A DNA stretch of 64,000 nt from assembly GCF_035621355.1 (NCBI RefSeq), contig NZ_CP141769.1, positions 2,790,001-2,854,000 on the forward strand, read 5' to 3'. The number at the start of each line of letters is the position of its first letter. The first letter of the stretch is position 1. Positions 49,733 through 58,165 of this stretch are shown piece after piece. A program made the translations under genes and the position numbers. Source of the DNA: Thiobacillus sp. SCUT-2. Lineage in GTDB: Bacteria; Pseudomonadota; Gammaproteobacteria; Burkholderiales; Thiobacillaceae. Under the pieces are notes generated by a model that worked only from the letters and a program-made list of their open reading frames with translations, was not told the origin of the DNA and searched no databases.

Positions 49733-49870
49733 GGCGTGCTCCTGCGATTGATGAACGTGGTACCGGGAGCCGTGCCCCCGAAACGACAGGGCGGACTATA
49801 CGAGCGGGCTTATATAATTAAAATTCAATACTTCTGATACGACCTATATAGATAGGCTTATAGAACGACC
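49733..49870. promoter_or_regulatory. cbbM/cbbR divergent promoter region with LysR palindrome
   Basis: 138 bp, AT-rich from 49805. The inverted pair CTATA (49844-49848) / TATAG (49859-49863) frames CTATATAGATAGGCTTATAG, a T-N11-A type LysR site right beside the cbbR start. TTATATAATTAAAATTCAATA (49810-49830) probably includes the cbbM promoter -10 region and further operator half-sites. Confidence 0.7.
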
Positions 49871-50785
49871 ATGCGCCGCCTGACCCTCCGCCAGTTCCGC
49901 ATATTCGAGGCCGTCGCCCGCAACCTGTCGTTCTCACGGGCGGCGGCGGAACTGCACCTTTCCCAGCCCGCCGTGTCGATGCAGGTGCGCGGCATCGAGA
50001 CCATCCTCGGCATGCCGCTCACCGAACAGGTGGGGAGAAGGATCCACCTCACCGATGCGGGGCGCGAGGTGCTGCACGCCAGCCAGGCGATCACCGCGCG
50101 GCTTGACGATCTTCAGCACAATCTCGCGCAGCTCAAGAGCGTCGACAGCGGGAGCCTGCGGCTCGCCGTGACCTCGACCGTCAATGCGGTCGCGACCGGG
50201 ATTCTGGTGCGCTTCCGCGGCCGCTATCCGGGCGTCGCCGTGCATCTCGGCGTCTCCAACCGCGCCGAGGTGCTCGAACTGCTGGCGAGCAACCGCATCG
50301 ATCTGGCGATCATGGGCCAGGTGCCGGAGGGCCTGGAGCTCTCGGCAACGCGCTTCATGGACAACCCGCTGGTGGTGATCGCGCCGCCCGATCATCCCCT
50401 CGCACGCAAACGCCGCGTGACGCTCGAGCAGGTGGCGGCCGAGCCCTTCCTGGTGCGCGAGGCGGGTTCGGGCACGCGCGGCGCGATGGAACGCTTCTTC
50501 GCGGCACGTGGCCTGGAGATCCGCAGCAGCATGGAGATGAGCAGCAACGAGGCGATCCGCCAGGCGGTGCAGGCCGGCCTCGGCCTCGGCATCCTCTCGC
50601 TGCAGACGCTGGAACTGGAGCTGGCGCTGAAGCGCCTCGCCGTGCTGAAGGTCGAGGGCTTTCCCATCATGCGCCACTGGTACGTCGTGCATCGCGCCGA
50701 CAAGCGGCTGTCGCCGGTGGCGCAGGCATTCAAGGAATTCGTGCTGGCGCTTCCGCGCGTGCCGCGCAGCACCCGCGCGCGCTAG
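49871..50785 (+). CDS. cbbR: CbbR-type LysR regulator of the form II RubisCO operon
   Basis: 304 residues. The HTH is LRQFRIFEAVARNLSFSRAAAELHLSQPAVSMQVRGI. The effector domain has REAGSGTRGAMERFFAARG, SSNEAIRQAVQAGLGLGILS and VEGFPIMRHWYVVHR. It is divergent from cbbM at 138 bp and is the expected activator of that operon. It is the fourth CbbR-like protein in the window; the effector-domain signature is strongly shared, while the DNA palindromes beside the four genes differ. Confidence 0.94.
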   Translation: MRRLTLRQFRIFEAVARNLSFSRAAAELHLSQPAVSMQVRGIETILGMPLTEQVGRRIHLTDAGREVLHASQAITARLDDLQHNLAQLKSVDSGSLRLAVTSTVNAVATGILVRFRGRYPGVAVHLGVSNRAEVLELLASNRIDLAIMGQVPEGLELSATRFMDNPLVVIAPPDHPLARKRRVTLEQVAAEPFLVREAGSGTRGAMERFFAARGLEIRSSMEMSSNEAIRQAVQAGLGLGILSLQTLELELALKRLAVLKVEGFPIMRHWYVVHRADKRLSPVAQAFKEFVLALPRVPRSTRAR

Positions 50786-50869
50786 AATCGTACCCTCCGG
50801 ATTCGGATCGAGGCACGCGGTCCGCGCCTCGCCCGTACCCGGCCGTGTACATGTTCATGCGAGGGCCCG

Positions 50870-51244
50870 ATGGAACAGACGATCCACCCCATTAAGCGCT
50901 GCGGCTGCGGCACGCCGAGCGAGAAGTGCGATCAGCTGGCGCGCACCATCAAGGCCGGCAAGCTCGATCCGGATGCCACGCTCGTGTTCGACGTGCGGCG
51001 CGAAGCCGACTACGCCGCATCGAGCGAGTCGATTCCCGGCGCGCTGTGGAAGAACCCCGACAAGATCGACGCCTGGATCGATGCCGTGCCGCGCACCCTC
51101 GACGTGGTCGTCTACTGCACCCGTGGCGACGCCATCTCCAACACCGTGGTCGACCGCCTGCAGGCGGCCGGCGTCAAGGCGCGCTACCTCGAAGGCGGGC
51201 TCGAAGCCTGGAAGGCGGCGGGCAGGAAGCTTGCCCGCAAGTAA
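50870..51244 (+). CDS. Rhodanese-like sulfurtransferase
   Basis: 124 residues, single rhodanese domain. TLVFDVRREADYAASSESIPGALWKN opens the domain, and the persulfide cysteine is Cys83 in VVVYCTRGDAISN; the ending YLEGGLEAWKAAGRKL is typical. Extra cysteines occur in the N-terminus (KRCGCGTPSEKC), which is unusual and could bind metal or carry sulfur. It probably moves sulfane sulfur in the cytoplasm. It lies between cbbR and the TusE/DsrC-like gene. Confidence 0.9.
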   Translation: MEQTIHPIKRCGCGTPSEKCDQLARTIKAGKLDPDATLVFDVRREADYAASSESIPGALWKNPDKIDAWIDAVPRTLDVVVYCTRGDAISNTVVDRLQAAGVKARYLEGGLEAWKAAGRKLARK

Positions 51245-51573
51245 GCGGCATCTGCGGCCGCTGACGCACGCCCCCGTCGGCGCATCCCGGCCGAGGACGT
51301 GGTGCCGGCCAGCCCCTCTGGCGACCGCCCGTCGCCCCTGGATGCGCGCGCCAAACCGGCGATTTCCAGGTGTCGCGCAAGCTTCCTGTTAATTTCAGAC
51401 AAAAAACTTCGTTTATCTATGTTGTCCGGGACGGCCGCGCCACGGGCGACGGGATGGGCCCCTCGCCGCAAAGGCCCATGAAAGCGGGCAAAAACGAAGT
51501 TGTTGACTAATTTACTTGGTTATTCTATCGTTGCGTTCATCCCCGCTTATTTTTCATCACAAGGACTGCAGCA
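51245..51573. promoter_or_regulatory. Non-coding region with a sigma-70 promoter for the TusE/DsrC-like gene
   Basis: 329 bp without a credible gene. A good promoter is TTGACT (51503-51508), a 17-bp spacer and TATCGT (51526-51531). A 10-bp inverted pair AACTTCGTTT (near 51406-51415) / AAACGAAGTT (near 51492-51501) flanks about 75 bp just upstream of the -35 box and could be an operator or a folded leader element. AAGGA before 51574 is the ribosome site. Confidence 0.6.
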
Positions 51574-51906
51574 ATGGAACGCAACATCAACGGCAAGATT
51601 GTCGAAACCGACCCCGAGGGCTACCTCGTCAACCTGGAAGACTGGTCCGAGGAACTGGCCGTCGAACTCGCCAAGGAAGACAACCTCGAACTGGGCGAGA
51701 ACCACTGGAAAATCATTCACTACATGCGCGACCAGTTCGCGCAGAACGGCACCGCGCCGAACCTGCGCTTCCTGCAGAAGGGCCTGAAGGAAGAGTTCGG
51801 CGACGAGTGGGGCGACAAGAAGTTCCTGTTCGACCTGTTCCCGTTCGGCCCCGCCAAGCAGGCCGGCCGCTACGCCGGGACGCCCAAGCCGACCGGCTGC
51901 GTCTGA
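51574..51906 (+). CDS. TusE/DsrC/DsvC-family sulfur relay protein
   Basis: 110 residues: MERNINGKIVETDPEGYLVNLEDWSEELA, LGENHWKIIHYMRDQF, then the C-terminal arm ending GTPKPTGCV. The penultimate cysteine, which carries persulfide in DsrC/TusE, is present. The second arm cysteine of true DsrC, about ten residues earlier, is missing (GPAKQAGRYAG), and there is no other cysteine. It is therefore TusE-like or one of the DsrC-like paralogues of sulfur oxidisers, not the partner of dissimilatory sulfite reductase. It has its own promoter and terminator, so it is a monocistronic, probably well-expressed gene. Confidence 0.92.
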   Translation: MERNINGKIVETDPEGYLVNLEDWSEELAVELAKEDNLELGENHWKIIHYMRDQFAQNGTAPNLRFLQKGLKEEFGDEWGDKKFLFDLFPFGPAKQAGRYAGTPKPTGCV

Positions 51907-51925
51907 CGGCCGCGCGCCCCGCACG

Positions 51926-51953
51926 AAAAGCCCCGTCCAGCGGGGCTTTTTTT
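51926..51953 (+). terminator. Rho-independent terminator after the TusE/DsrC-like gene
   Basis: AAAAGCCCCG-TCCAG-CGGGGCTTTT followed by TTT. The A-run on the left also gives a U-run on the opposite strand, so it may work in both directions. Confidence 0.92.
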
Positions 51954-52116
51954 CGTCCAGGGCTGCGAGGGGGGCAAGACCCGTTCCCACCCCGAAAGGC
52001 GCCTCGAGCGTGACCGCCCTGTCCAGTGCCGCGAACGGCATGGACGGGCCCCTACGACGGTCTCCTGCACGAACCTCGGCGGCGGCAGCGCCCCCACCGT
52101 CCAGCCGATGCGGGGC

Positions 52117-53352
52117 TCAGGCCGCCAGCCAGAGATACGTGCCGGTTATCGCCAGCGTGGCCAGGGTGACCGGCACGCCCAGCCTGGCGTGTTCCTGCCA
52201 GTCGATCCTGATGCCTTTGCGTGCCGCCTCGTTGACGACGATCAGGTTGGCGATGCTGCCGACGATCAGCAGGTTTCCCGCCAGCGTGCTGGAAAGGGCC
52301 AGCACGGTTCCCGCATGTTCGCTTGCCGTCGTCGGCAGAAGCAGCATGACTGCCGGCACGTTGGAAACGACGTTGCTGAGAACGAAGCTGCTCAGGAAGA
52401 GCAGCCCCGGTGCCCGCAAGTCCAGGCCATTCGATGCGAGCGCCTCGACGACGCGGGAAGGCAGCCCCGTCTGCTGCATGGCGTGATTGACGACGAACAG
52501 TCCCATGAAAAGGATCAGCAGTTGCCAGTCCACGAGGCCGAGCATCCGGCGCGAATGAAGGCGACGGCTGGTCAGCAGAAGCCCCGCCCCAGCCAATGCC
52601 ATCAGGTCGCGCGGCCAAGGCGCGAGCAGGAAGGCGGCGAACAGCACGGCGGCGACCGCCAGCCCCTTGCCGGTCTGCCACAGGTCGAGCGGCGTATCTT
52701 CTGCGTCGCGGGCATCGCCGGCTGACAGCGCGGACGATTCGGCCGGAGCCCAGCCGTGACCGCGCCGCAAGGCCACGATGAGCCCCCAGGTCACGATCAG
52801 GCTCAGCGCCACCGGAACGGATGCGACCAGAAGATACCGGCCGAACGACAGGTTGAGCGTCTGCCCGATCAGCATGTTTTGCGGATTGCCGATGAGCGTC
52901 GCTGCGGAGCCGATATTGGTGGCGCAGGCGAGACCAATCAGGAAAGGCGGGGGATCGAGCCGCCTGGCAAGACATATCTCCGCGATCACGGGCGCCATCG
53001 CCAGGCAGACGACATCGTTGCTGAATACCGCCGACAGATAGGCGGCGACCGCGAGGATGGCGGCCAGCAGCATGGACGGCCGAATGTGCAGCGAGCCGAC
53101 CCGGCGGGCCATCCAGGGATAGAAGCCGCCCAGGCGAAGCTGCGCGGAAATCACCATGAACGCGAACAGCAGGATCAAGGTGGGCGCGTGCAGTGACCGG
53201 AAGGCTTCGTCGACGCTCATCGACTGCGATGCGACAAGGGCGATCGCCCCGAGCAGCGCAATGCCGGTGCGGTCCAGTTGCAGAAACGGAAGCCCGCCGA
53301 AGATCATTCCCAGGTAGACGAGCAGGAATACCGTAACGACGAGCGAAGTCAT
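52117..53352 (-). CDS. Ion transporter superfamily membrane protein (SLC13/ArsB/NhaD-like)
   Basis: 411 residues with about eleven membrane segments. The two inverted repeat halves each carry the hairpin/NP signature: FSNDVVCLAMAPVIAEIC and NIGSAATLIGNPQNMLIG in the first, SNVVSNVPAVMLLLPTTAS with GNLLIVGSIANLIV in the second. This is the IT superfamily that includes dicarboxylate, arsenite and Na+/H+ transporters. The substrate is unknown; no ars genes are nearby. It reads towards the TusE terminator and diverges from purE. Confidence 0.85.
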   Translation of the reverse strand: MTSLVVTVFLLVYLGMIFGGLPFLQLDRTGIALLGAIALVASQSMSVDEAFRSLHAPTLILLFAFMVISAQLRLGGFYPWMARRVGSLHIRPSMLLAAILAVAAYLSAVFSNDVVCLAMAPVIAEICLARRLDPPPFLIGLACATNIGSAATLIGNPQNMLIGQTLNLSFGRYLLVASVPVALSLIVTWGLIVALRRGHGWAPAESSALSAGDARDAEDTPLDLWQTGKGLAVAAVLFAAFLLAPWPRDLMALAGAGLLLTSRRLHSRRMLGLVDWQLLILFMGLFVVNHAMQQTGLPSRVVEALASNGLDLRAPGLLFLSSFVLSNVVSNVPAVMLLLPTTASEHAGTVLALSSTLAGNLLIVGSIANLIVVNEAARKGIRIDWQEHARLGVPVTLATLAITGTYLWLAA

Positions 53353-53640
53353 CTTGATTTGAGCGGGCGTTGATTGGTCATTGGGCGGCTCGGTCTATTC
53401 GGTGCGCGTTCGTTTCGGTAGGTTCAGGCGCGACGCCCCGTTTGCCTCGGTCCGCCCCGTTCCTCGGAGACGCGTCAAGCGTGACCCTTTGCGATTCCGT
53501 TCGCGGTTCACGACGAGCCCGCACCGGCGAGCCGGATCCGCGTCCGCACGGCGGCGCGCAGGTTTCCGTCCGGCGTCGCACGGCGACATTGTAGGCAGTC
53601 CCCGCGGTAAAATGTCGCCTTTCGCATTGCAGGGGTCGGC

Positions 53641-54138
53641 ATGATGAACGCGCCTCAGGTAGGGGTGGTGATGGGGTCTTCCAGCGACTGGGAGGTGATG
53701 AAGCACGCGGCCATTCTGCTGAAGCAGCTCGGCATCCACTTCGAGACGCGGGTCGTCTCCGCGCACCGCACGCCCGATCTGCTGTACGAATACGCTGCCA
53801 GCGCCGAGGCACGCGGCCTCAAGGCGATCATCGCCGGCGCCGGCGGCGCCGCCCACCTGCCCGGCATGATCGCGTCGAAGACCATCGTGCCCGTGCTCGG
53901 CGTTCCGGTGCCGTCGAAATACCTCAAGGGCATGGATTCGCTGCTGTCCATCGTGCAGATGCCGAAGGGCATTCCCGTCGCCACCTTCGCCATCGGCGAG
54001 GCCGGCGCAGCCAACGCCGCGCTGTTCGCCGCCTCGCTGATCGCCCGCTACGACAACGGGCTCGCCGAACAGCTCAACGATTTCCGCCGCGGCCAGTCCG
54101 ACTCCGTGCTGGCGATGGAGCTGCCCGATGTCGACTGA
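53641..54138 (+). CDS. purE: PurE, N5-carboxyaminoimidazole ribonucleotide mutase
   Basis: 165 residues, class I Pur[18 protein letters not shown] is the nucleotide-binding start; [12 protein letters not shown] holds the catalytic histidine; [15 protein letters not shown] and [23 protein letters not shown] are conserved. It converts N5-CAIR to CAIR in purine synthesis. It overlaps purK by 11 bp. Two adjacent ATG codons are available at 53641 and 53644. Confidence 0.97.
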   Translation: MMNAPQVGVVMGSSSDWEVMKHAAILLKQLGIHFETRVVSAHRTPDLLYEYAASAEARGLKAIIAGAGGAAHLPGMIASKTIVPVLGVPVPSKYLKGMDSLLSIVQMPKGIPVATFAIGEAGAANAALFAASLIARYDNGLAEQLNDFRRGQSDSVLAMELPDVD

Positions 54139-55261
54139 GCTGCCGATCCTGCCGGGTGCAACGCTCGGCATCCTCGGCGGCGGCCAGCTCGGCCGCATGT
54201 TCACCATCGCCGCGCGCACCATGGGCTACAAGGTCATGGTGCTCGACCCCGACTTCGCCAGCCCCGCGGGGCAGATGGCCGACGTCCACCTGCAGGCCGA
54301 CTATACCGACCACGGCGCGTTGAAGCATCTCGGCAGCGCCTGCGCGGCGGTCACCACCGAATTCGAGAACGTTCCCGCCGCGAGCCTCATCGAGCTCGCC
54401 CAGCACTGCCGGGTGTCGCCCGGCGCGCAATGCGTCGCCATCGCCCAGGACCGCAGCCACGAGAAATCCTGGCTCGCGCAGAACGGCTTCGCCACCGCGC
54501 CGTTCGCGCTCGTCTACAACGAGGGCGACCTCGACCAGGGCATTGCCGACACCGGCACGCCGGCGATCCTCAAGGTCGCGCGCTTCGGCTACGACGGCAA
54601 GGGCCAGGCGCGTGTCAACAACCTGGAGGAAGCGCGCGCCGCATTCCGCGAGTTCGGCGGCCAGCCGTGCGTGCTCGAAGGCTTCGTCAAGCTCGAGCGC
54701 GAAGTCTCGGTGGTGCTGGCGCGCGATGACGCCGGCCGCTGCGCGCTGTTTCCCGTCGCCGAGAACCGCCACGAGAACGGCGTCCTCGACGTCTCCATCG
54801 TTCCCGCGCGCGTGACCGACGCGCTCGCCGGGGAAGCGCGCGCGATGGCACGCGACATCGCCGCCCAGCTCGGCTACGTCGGCGTCATGGCAGTCGAATT
54901 CTTCGTCGCGGACGGCAGGCTGATGGTCAACGAGATCGCACCGCGTCCGCACAACTCCGGCCACTACACGCTCGATGCCTGCGCCACCGACCAGTTCGAG
55001 CAGCAGGTGCGCGCGTTGTGCGGCCTGCCGCTGGGCGACACCCGGCTGCTGTCTCCGGTGGTGATGGTCAACATCCTGGGCGACCGCTGGCAGGCCGGCG
55101 GCCCGCACTGGGGCACGCTGCTGGCGCACCCGAACATCAAGCTGCACCTCTACGGCAAGGCGACACCGCGCCCGGGCCGCAAGATGGGGCATTTCAACGT
55201 GCTCGACGCCGACGTCGCGACCGCCCTGCAACTCGCCGAACAAATGCGCGATGCGCTGTAG
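54128..55261 (+). CDS. purK: PurK, N5-carboxyaminoimidazole ribonucleotide synthase
   Basis: 377-residue ATP-grasp enzyme: [24 protein letters not shown] at the N-terminus, [13 protein letters not shown] and [16 protein letters not shown] in the ATP-grasp core, and [18 protein letters not shown] near the end. It makes N5-CAIR from AIR, bicarbonate and ATP, passing it to PurE. The substrate bicarbonate is a small link to the inorganic carbon theme of the window, but purEK clustering is general. It overlaps purE and the next gene. Confidence 0.97.
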   Translation: MSTELPILPGATLGILGGGQLGRMFTIAARTMGYKVMVLDPDFASPAGQMADVHLQADYTDHGALKHLGSACAAVTTEFENVPAASLIELAQHCRVSPGAQCVAIAQDRSHEKSWLAQNGFATAPFALVYNEGDLDQGIADTGTPAILKVARFGYDGKGQARVNNLEEARAAFREFGGQPCVLEGFVKLEREVSVVLARDDAGRCALFPVAENRHENGVLDVSIVPARVTDALAGEARAMARDIAAQLGYVGVMAVEFFVADGRLMVNEIAPRPHNSGHYTLDACATDQFEQQVRALCGLPLGDTRLLSPVVMVNILGDRWQAGGPHWGTLLAHPNIKLHLYGKATPRPGRKMGHFNVLDADVATALQLAEQMRDAL

Positions 55262-55688
55262 CGCGTCGCGCGCACGCCGCTTCCGGACGCTCGTGCTGCT
55301 GCTCGCCGGCGGTGCATCCGCCGCCGGCGCGGCGCAGCCGACGCTGCACATCGGCGCGCACGCCTTCCATGTCGAGGTCGCGGATACGCCCGCTGCGCGT
55401 GCACGCGGCCTCATGGGCCGTACCCATCTCGCCGCCGACGCCGGCATGCTGTTCGTGTTCGAGCATGCCGGCCGCCCCTGCTTCTGGATGCGCGACACGC
55501 CGTTGCCGCTCTCGGTTGCCTTCATCGACGAAGCGGGCCGCGTCGTCGGCCTGGCCGACATGCAGCCGCGCACCGAGACGCCGCACTGCCCGGGCAGCGA
55601 CATCCGCTATGCGCTCGAGGTGCGGCAGGGCGAATTCCAGCGCCGCGGCATCCCGGTGGGCGCAAGCGTAGGCGGCCTGCCGCGTTAA
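55251..55688 (+). CDS. DUF192 family exported protein
   Basis: 145 residues. The signal peptide RFRTLVLLLAGGASAAGAAQP is followed by the DUF192 domain: VEVADTPAARARGLMGRTHLAADAGMLFVFEHAGRPCFWMRDTPLPLSVAFID and a C-terminal PHCPGSDIRYALEVRQGEF. The function of this small barrel family is unknown. The ATG at 55251 overlaps the purK end by 11 bp, so the gene is in the purEK unit. Confidence 0.9.
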   Translation: MRCSASRARRFRTLVLLLAGGASAAGAAQPTLHIGAHAFHVEVADTPAARARGLMGRTHLAADAGMLFVFEHAGRPCFWMRDTPLPLSVAFIDEAGRVVGLADMQPRTETPHCPGSDIRYALEVRQGEFQRRGIPVGASVGGLPR

Positions 55689-55716
55689 TCGGCGAGGGCC
55701 CGCATTCGTCCCCTCG

Positions 55717-55754
55717 CCCGCAAGCGGGATAAGCGGCGACCTGCCCGCTTGCGG
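55717..55754. repeat. Inverted repeat between convergent DUF192 and DUF3108 genes
   Basis: CCGCAAGCGGG (55718-55728) is the exact reverse complement of CCCGCTTGCGG (55744-55754), 15-nt loop, and each arm is itself nearly palindromic. It lies between convergent genes, so it may serve as a bidirectional transcription end or be an extragenic palindrome. Confidence 0.6.
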
Positions 55755-55825
55755 ACCTGGTCGATTGCGTAGAGGCATCATCAGAGGGTTGGGGAGACGG
55801 AGCGGGAGACGGCGGCTCCAGCCGC

Positions 55826-56830
55826 TCAGGGCGCGATCGACTGGACGCGCAGTTCCATCGTGCTGTCCGACGCGTCGCTGCGCAGCACGCGCACCGGCAG
55901 GTAGTGGCGGTCGATCGCCAGCCACGCCTCGAAGCGGCCGTCGTCGTCGCCGGCCCGCACCAGATGCAGCGTGCGCAGCGGGCCGAGCGCGGTATCCAGC
56001 ATCTCCTCGCCGCGCACCTCGTAGGTGTATTCGCGCAGCTTCCTGCCGTTGAACACCGTGAACCGCTGGCGTCCCTCGGGCGGCGGTGCCGTCAGCGCGA
56101 ACTGGAAGAACAGGCTGAGCGCGTCCTGCACGGTGCCGTTGTAGCCGAAATGGCGCACCGGACCCTGTGCCGGGGTCACGGCAAGGTCGCCGCTTGCCGC
56201 GTCGAAGCGCGCGCTGCTGCGCTTTTCGCCGCGCTGGTCCCAGAATTCCTGCGGCTGCAGCCCGGTTGGCGTGATGCGCCCACGGCTCGTCTGCGCGAAG
56301 CGGCCGCGGTAGAACAGCCCGGTCAGGCCCGTCGCCGCTGCCACGCTCGTCACCGTGTAGTGCTCGCCTTCGTTCACCCAGACCAGGGTCTGCTCGCCCG
56401 ACGCCAGCCCGTAGCGGAGCTCGAAGCGCATGTCGATCCGCGGCGGCAGGGCATTCAGCGGCGGCGGCGCAGCAGCCTCCGCGACCGGTGCCGCCGCTTC
56501 CTCGCCGCCAACGGCGGCCGGCGACGGCACGGCAGGGGGCTGCGGGATTTCGATCGGCTCGTCCGCAGGCGGCGACGGTGCTTCGACCGCAGGCGGAGGA
56601 GGCGGTACGGCAACCGGGCGATGCAGGGGAACAGTCTTGGGCAACGGCGGCTTGGGGCGCGGCGGCGCGGCGGTCGGAGCGGGCGGCGAAGCGAGCTGGA
56701 CCTCGAGCGTGGACGGCTCGGCGGGCGGCGCCCCCGGAAGCCATCGCCACGCCATCCCGCCCAGCAACCCGACATGCAGCAGAAGCGAAGCGGCCAGCGC
56801 GAGCCACCAGGGGCGAACGCGGCGCCGCAC
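55826..56830 (-). CDS. DUF3108 protein with TonB-like proline-rich N-terminus
   Basis: 334 residues. A single N-terminal membrane segment (WWLALAASLLLHVGLLGGMAW) is followed by about 90 residues rich in Pro/Ala/Glu (PKPPLPKTVPLHRPVAVPPPPP), a TonB-like periplasm-spanning stretch, then a DUF3108 domain (FELRYGLASGEQTLVWVNEGEHYTVTSVAAATGL and TPTGLQPQEFWDQRGEKR). The role is unknown. It starts 4 bp after the other DUF3108 gene and ends the purM-purN operon. Confidence 0.88.
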   Translation of the reverse strand: MRRRVRPWWLALAASLLLHVGLLGGMAWRWLPGAPPAEPSTLEVQLASPPAPTAAPPRPKPPLPKTVPLHRPVAVPPPPPAVEAPSPPADEPIEIPQPPAVPSPAAVGGEEAAAPVAEAAAPPPLNALPPRIDMRFELRYGLASGEQTLVWVNEGEHYTVTSVAAATGLTGLFYRGRFAQTSRGRITPTGLQPQEFWDQRGEKRSSARFDAASGDLAVTPAQGPVRHFGYNGTVQDALSLFFQFALTAPPPEGRQRFTVFNGRKLREYTYEVRGEEMLDTALGPLRTLHLVRAGDDDGRFEAWLAIDRHYLPVRVLRSDASDSTMELRVQSIAP

Positions 56831-56834
56831 GGGC

Positions 56835-57533
56835 TCAGCCTCTTACGCTGGCACGCACGAGACGCTGTTCGACGGTGACCCCGTCTTCACTCACGCGGAT
56901 CTGCACCGGCAGGTTGTTGCGCGCCGGTGCGACCCACACGGTGATGGCCTTTTCATCCGGTTTCTGCGTGATGCGCTGGAACCGCTGCGTCGCCAGCGCG
57001 CCCACCGGCGTCTGGATGGCGCCGCCTTCGCTGCGCACGTAGTGATAGTCGTTGAGATCGCGGCCGCTCACGACCTGCACGCTGTAATCGCCGGGGAGCG
57101 ACGGCACGAACATGAACTGGTAGAGCTGGGACAGCTGGTCCTGGGCCCCGGGCTGCAGGCCGTCGACACGTCGGGTCGCGCCCTTGTATTCATAGGTGAT
57201 GCTGCGCTGCTTCCAGTCGAGCCGGGCGGTCGCCAGCTTGTGCGGCGCGTCGCTGCGGGCGTGCCGGAATTGCAGCGGCCGCAGGCCCTGCGGCGTCACC
57301 ACGCCGGTGCTTTCGAGGCGGATGTTTCCGGGCCACAGCATCTTGAGCGGACCGGTCGCCCGCGTTTCGCTCGTCAGCGTATAGCGCGTGCCGCTGCGGG
57401 TGAAGGTGTCGGTGACCTGGCCGAGCTTGATGCCGTTGCGATACAGGTCGTACACCAGGTTCATCTGCGCGGGGCCGGCCGCATGGGCGGCCCCCGCGAA
57501 GAGCGCTGTAGCCAGCACGAGCAGTCTGATCAT
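56835..57533 (-). CDS. DUF3108 periplasmic protein
   Basis: 232 residues from the ATG at 57533 (GGAAGG six bases upstream; a GTG at 57539 is possible). A signal peptide (LLVLATALFAGAAHA) is followed by the DUF3108 fold (MNLVYDLYRNGIKLGQVTDTF, VTPQGLRPLQFRH, YSVQVVSGRDLNDYHY). It is a paralogue of the downstream gene without the proline-rich spacer. It begins 2 bp after the purN stop, so the two are cotranscribed. Function unknown. Confidence 0.9.
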   Translation of the reverse strand: MIRLLVLATALFAGAAHAAGPAQMNLVYDLYRNGIKLGQVTDTFTRSGTRYTLTSETRATGPLKMLWPGNIRLESTGVVTPQGLRPLQFRHARSDAPHKLATARLDWKQRSITYEYKGATRRVDGLQPGAQDQLSQLYQFMFVPSLPGDYSVQVVSGRDLNDYHYVRSEGGAIQTPVGALATQRFQRITQKPDEKAITVWVAPARNNLPVQIRVSEDGVTVEQRLVRASVRG

Positions 57534-57535
57534 GG

Positions 57536-58165
57536 TCACCCTTCCGGAACCAACACTGACTGTGACGTCGAATCGTCCTGCAAGTTTACGCGGCCGTCAC
57601 GGATCGCCAGCCGCCCTTCGGCGAACCAGCGGACCGCCTGCGGGTAGATGCGGTGTTCCTGCGCCAGCACCCGTGCCGCCAGGGTCTCCGGGGTGTCGTC
57701 CGCCCGCACCGGCACCGCGGCCTGGATCACGATGGGCCCGTGGTCGAGGTCGGCGGTGACGAAGTGCACCGTGCAGCCGTGGACCTTGACGCCCTCGGCC
57801 AGCGCACGCTCATGGGTCTTCAGCCCCGGGAACATCGGCAGCAGCGAGGGGTGGATATTGAGCAGGCGGCCCTCGAAGCGGGCAATGAAGGCCGCGCTCA
57901 GGATGCGCATGTAGCCGGCGAGCACGACGAGGTCGGGCCGGTGACGCTCGATTTCGTCGGCCAGCCGCGCGTCGAACACCGCGCGGTCGGCGTATTCCGT
58001 ATGGTCGAGCGCGGTCGCGGGGATGCCGCGCTCACGCGCCCAGGCGAGGCCGGCAGCCTGCGGGCGGTTGCTGATGACCGCGGCAATCTCGATCGGCAGC
58101 CCCGCCTCGGCGATTGCGCGGAAGTTGCTGCCGCGCCCCGACAGCAGGACGACGACGCGGGTCAC
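57536..58165 (-). CDS. purN: PurN, phosphoribosylglycinamide formyltransferase
   Basis: 209 residues from the GTG at 58165, which overlaps the purM stop as [21 protein letters not shown] is the phosphate-binding loop; [20 protein letters not shown] contains the catalytic Asn and His, and [12 protein letters not shown] the Asp. It formylates GAR with 10-formyl-THF in purine synthesis. The longer frame to 58291 lies inside purM and is not real. Confidence 0.96.
   Translation of the reverse strand: MTRVVVLLSGRGSNFRAIAEAGLPIEIAAVISNRPQAAGLAWARERGIPATALDHTEYADRAVFDARLADEIERHRPDLVVLAGYMRILSAAFIARFEGRLLNIHPSLLPMFPGLKTHERALAEGVKVHGCTVHFVTADLDHGPIVIQAAVPVRADDTPETLAARVLAQEHRIYPQAVRWFAEGRLAIRDGRVNLQDDSTSQSVLVPEG

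Noticed and set aside
51500..51787. 95-codon frame beginning MLTNLLGYSIVAFIPAYF
   Set aside because: Its start lies on the sigma-70 promoter of the TusE/DsrC-like gene, and the rest is an out-of-frame reading of that gene.
53370..53644. Small frames between the ion transporter and purE
   Set aside because: Arg/Ser/Pro-rich products on both strands and no ribosome sites; the 288-bp gap holds no feature I can support.
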